Assembly: GCA_003695745.1 (NCBI GenBank)
Contig: RFHW01000014.1
Coordinates: forward strand, 1 to 7,228
Direction of reading: 5' to 3'
DNA length: 7,228 bases
DNA from: Methanobacteriota archaeon
GTDB taxonomy: Archaea > Hydrothermarchaeota > Hydrothermarchaeia > Hydrothermarchaeales > SZUA-236
Under the pieces are notes generated by a model. The model was given only the letters and a program-made list of their open reading frames with translations, did no database searches and was not told where the DNA came from. Each line of letters begins with the position of its first letter. Within the stretch, counting starts at the first letter, position 1. Below, in pieces: positions 5,398-7,228 of the stretch. Made by a program: the position numbers and the translations under genes.

Positions 5398-7020
5398 ATG
5401 ACGCTCAGGTCAAGGATCGTGGAGGGAAGGGACCAGGAGGAGCTGAAGGAGCTTGAGAAGGGAGCGCCCACCATCATGATCGACGAGGAGGCGTGGATCA
5501 CCAGCGAGATGATCGCTGTTGGCGCCCTCTCACCGCTCCATGGCTTCATGACAAGCGAGGACTACCGCTCTGTTCTTGAGGAGGGCAGGCTCTCAGATGG
5601 ACATCCCTTTCCCGTGGTGCTCTCCTTCGCCCCGGCCGGGAAGCGGAACGCCGAGACCATCAAAAGCCAGATCAAAGAGGGTGACACAGTGCTTTTGATA
5701 AACCAGCAAAAGGAAGGCGTTGCCACGCTGGAGGTGGAGGAGAAATGGAGGTATGACAAGAAAGAGAGGGCACAGAAGATATTCGGCACCACAGACGAGC
5801 ATCACCCCGGTGTGCGGCAGGTCTATCAGAGGATGGGCGATGTCTCCCTGGCAGGGCATCTCACCGTCTATAAGAGGCCTGACTGGGGGCCTTTCGAGCC
5901 CTTCAGAAAGACGCCTGAGGAGTCCAGGGAGGCGATAAGGAAACAGAAGGCAAGGGATGTGGTGGCCTTCTGGACCGGGGCGAACCCTGTGCACAGGGGC
6001 CACGAGCACATCCAGCGCAACCTCATGGAGCACTATGACATGCTCATGGCAGTGCCCCTTGTGAACATGGCAAAGAAGGAGCAGATAACCCCGGAGTATC
6101 GCGTGGCCTGCTACGAAGTTTTATTTAAAAACTATTATCCCAAGCACAAGGTGCTCTTGCTCCCCCAGAAGATCACCTACATCTTCGCCGGGCCGCGGGA
6201 GGCGGTGCTCCACGCCATCATCTCAAGGAACTATGGGGCAACTGCCATCGCCTTTGGACGGGATTACGCAGGCATAGGCGATTACTTCGGGAAGTACGAG
6301 GCGCACACCGCCTTTGACGAATACGACCCCGGTGAGCTTGGGATCAAGCCTGTGTTCTTCAGAGAGGTCTACTACTGCGTGAGGTGCGGCCACACCGTGA
6401 CAGATGAGGTGTGCAAGCACGGCGAGGAGTTCAGGATAGGGATCTCTGGCACAGGCATCAGGGACCTTATGAGATACGGCTTTCTGCCACCAAAGGAGAT
6501 CGTTCGGCCTGAGATAGCGCGGCTCGCCATACAGGGTGTGGTGCCCAAGGGGCTGGGCCCGGATGGAATGGCCGTCGGGCCCCCGGGGAAGGTGATAAAG
6601 AGGCTTTTCCCCTTTTATCTTGTCGCCCACCGCCTTGGAGGCCAGCTCAGGCATAAGCCCCTTGACTGGCAGGGTCTTGACATAAACAACATCAGACGGG
6701 CCCTTAAGGAGGTGCGGGAGAACTCTGAGAGGATCCTGAAGGACATATACCGTGAGGTGGAGTATGAGGCCGATATTGACAGATCCCTCACCTCCAAGTG
6801 GGTGCAGGATGCCACTGTGACAGCGGCAGAGGACCAGAAACTCGCTATCGACCTTATCAGGGCGCGCCTTGAAACTGCGGCCACTCCAGAGGAGAAGGCA
6901 GAGATCAAAAAGGAGCTTGACGTGGCGCAGAGGATACTTAAATCGATAGGGAAGGTCATAACAGACAGAGAGGCCAAGGAGCGGGTGTGGAACCTGCGGG
7001 AATATGGGTCATATAGATGA
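5398..7020 (+). CDS. sat: Divergent ATP sulfurylase (sulfate adenylyltransferase) with long C-terminal extension
   Basis: By family this enzyme interconverts ATP + sulfate and APS + pyrophosphate in the cytosol. The N-terminal PUA-like part (about 1-165) includes GALSPLHGFMTSEDYRSV (42-59). The catalytic domain (about 180-375) has NPVHRGHE (196-203) with the HxxH pair H199/H202, AGPREA (264-269), FGRDYAG (286-292), a zinc site C327-x2-C330-x8-C339-x-H341, and ISGTGIRDLM (349-358). Differences: the usual FQTRNP reads FWTGANP (191-197), so the sulfate/phosphate-contacting Gln and Arg are gone and one residue is added, and GRDHAG has Tyr for His. About 155 residues (385-540), charged and helical, follow the normal end; relatives are often about 350-460 residues long. 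The start is the ATG one base after the upstream stop, with AAAGGT 8 bases before it. Whether it still uses sulfate is open. Confidence 0.88.
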   Translation: MTLRSRIVEGRDQEELKELEKGAPTIMIDEEAWITSEMIAVGALSPLHGFMTSEDYRSVLEEGRLSDGHPFPVVLSFAPAGKRNAETIKSQIKEGDTVLLINQQKEGVATLEVEEKWRYDKKERAQKIFGTTDEHHPGVRQVYQRMGDVSLAGHLTVYKRPDWGPFEPFRKTPEESREAIRKQKARDVVAFWTGANPVHRGHEHIQRNLMEHYDMLMAVPLVNMAKKEQITPEYRVACYEVLFKNYYPKHKVLLLPQKITYIFAGPREAVLHAIISRNYGATAIAFGRDYAGIGDYFGKYEAHTAFDEYDPGELGIKPVFFREVYYCVRCGHTVTDEVCKHGEEFRIGISGTGIRDLMRYGFLPPKEIVRPEIARLAIQGVVPKGLGPDGMAVGPPGKVIKRLFPFYLVAHRLGGQLRHKPLDWQGLDINNIRRALKEVRENSERILKDIYREVEYEADIDRSLTSKWVQDATVTAAEDQKLAIDLIRARLETAATPEEKAEIKKELDVAQRILKSIGKVITDREAKERVWNLREYGSYR

Positions 7021-7043
7021 GGACGGGGATGGACAAAAGGGTT

Positions 7044-7228
7044 TCACAGATCTGCCAGCAGGTTATCGGCATTAATCGAGCCCCCCAGCTCTCCTTCTCT
7101 GAAGATTATCACTTTCCTGCCTGGAAGCCCTTCTGCCTTCCTATTGAATCTTTCAATGTCCTTTTGGTTTGCCTTTTTCCATTTAACCTCGCCCACTATA
7201 TCTATCCTGTTTCTCTTTGTTATTAAGA
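7044..7228 (-). CDS. C-terminal end of archaeal ATPase with DUF234/PD-(D/E)xK-like domain (partial)
   Basis: This gene enters from the right edge and ends at TGA (7044-7046), leaving 60 complete visible codons. The visible part reads ITKRNRIDIVGEVKWKKAN, then KDIERF, GRKVIIFREGEL, and ends DNLLADL. I-D-(I/V)-V-G-E-V-K-W is the signature of the C-terminal DUF234 domain of Arch_ATPase proteins, where D, E and K form a PD-(D/E)xK nuclease-like core followed by a helix and a last strand. The upstream AAA/P-loop ATPase part would lie outside the window. Such genes are common, often mobile or toxin-like, in archaeal genomes; role unknown. It converges on sat with 23 bases between stops. Confidence 0.7.
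   Translation of the reverse strand, partial: LITKRNRIDIVGEVKWKKANQKDIERFNRKAEGLPGRKVIIFREGELGGSINADNLLADL

Noticed and set aside
7017..7226. Plus-strand open frame overlapping the sat stop
   Set aside because: The opposite strand carries a recognisable DUF234 C-terminus over the same bases; this product has no motif.
1..7228. CRISPR array, insertion sequence or direct repeat cluster
   Set aside because: No repeated units, terminal inverted repeats or transposase-like frames were seen on either strand.

Overview
This window looks archaeal. An initiator tRNA-Met gene carries an intron one base 3' of the anticodon. Genes sit behind TATA-like boxes with very short leaders, and one start is set by a Shine-Dalgarno matching the archaeal 16S tail. 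The protein families are also archaeal in style: a GPT/AglH-type GT4 transferase, a short homoserine dehydrogenase with a stand-alone ACT regulator, and an Arch_ATPase/DUF234 end. A euryarchaeon of the methanogen or methanotroph kind is a reasonable guess, but the sequence alone does not fix the lineage.

Minus-strand operon, 4085 down to the left edge: a 57-residue 2x[4Fe-4S] ferredoxin; a CrtI-like FAD oxidoreductase that overlaps it by 4 bases; a double-ACT protein; homoserine dehydrogenase, whose ATG abuts the ACT stop; a membrane GT4-family sugar-1-phosphate transferase; and the first 46 codons of a probable SAM-dependent methyltransferase. ACT plus hom form an amino-acid module. Ferredoxin plus CrtI-like reductase plus polyprenyl-phosphate transferase suggest an isoprenoid or glycolipid theme, which is inference.

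Centre, 4086-5033: a promoter for the minus operon, a promoter for the tRNA, the intron-containing initiator tRNA, a convergent YkgJ-type cysteine-cluster protein whose stop codon lies in the tRNA 3' end, and a divergent promoter region.

Plus-strand pair, 5034-7020: a superoxide-reductase-fold (neelaredoxin-like) protein with a TTG start, followed one base later by a long, divergent ATP sulfurylase. A partial minus-strand gene at the right edge has the C-terminal signature of DUF234 archaeal ATPases.

The most notable observation is an in-frame TAG at 281-283 in the GT4 gene. Beyond it the same frame stays open for 44 codons, matches the expected family C-terminus with its last membrane helix, and ends 7 bases before the next gene. 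It may be a pyrrolysine or readthrough codon, a recent nonsense mutation, or a base-call error. The second is the sulfurylase, whose QTRNP-type sulfate-binding motif is altered and which has an added helical C-terminal region of about 150 residues.
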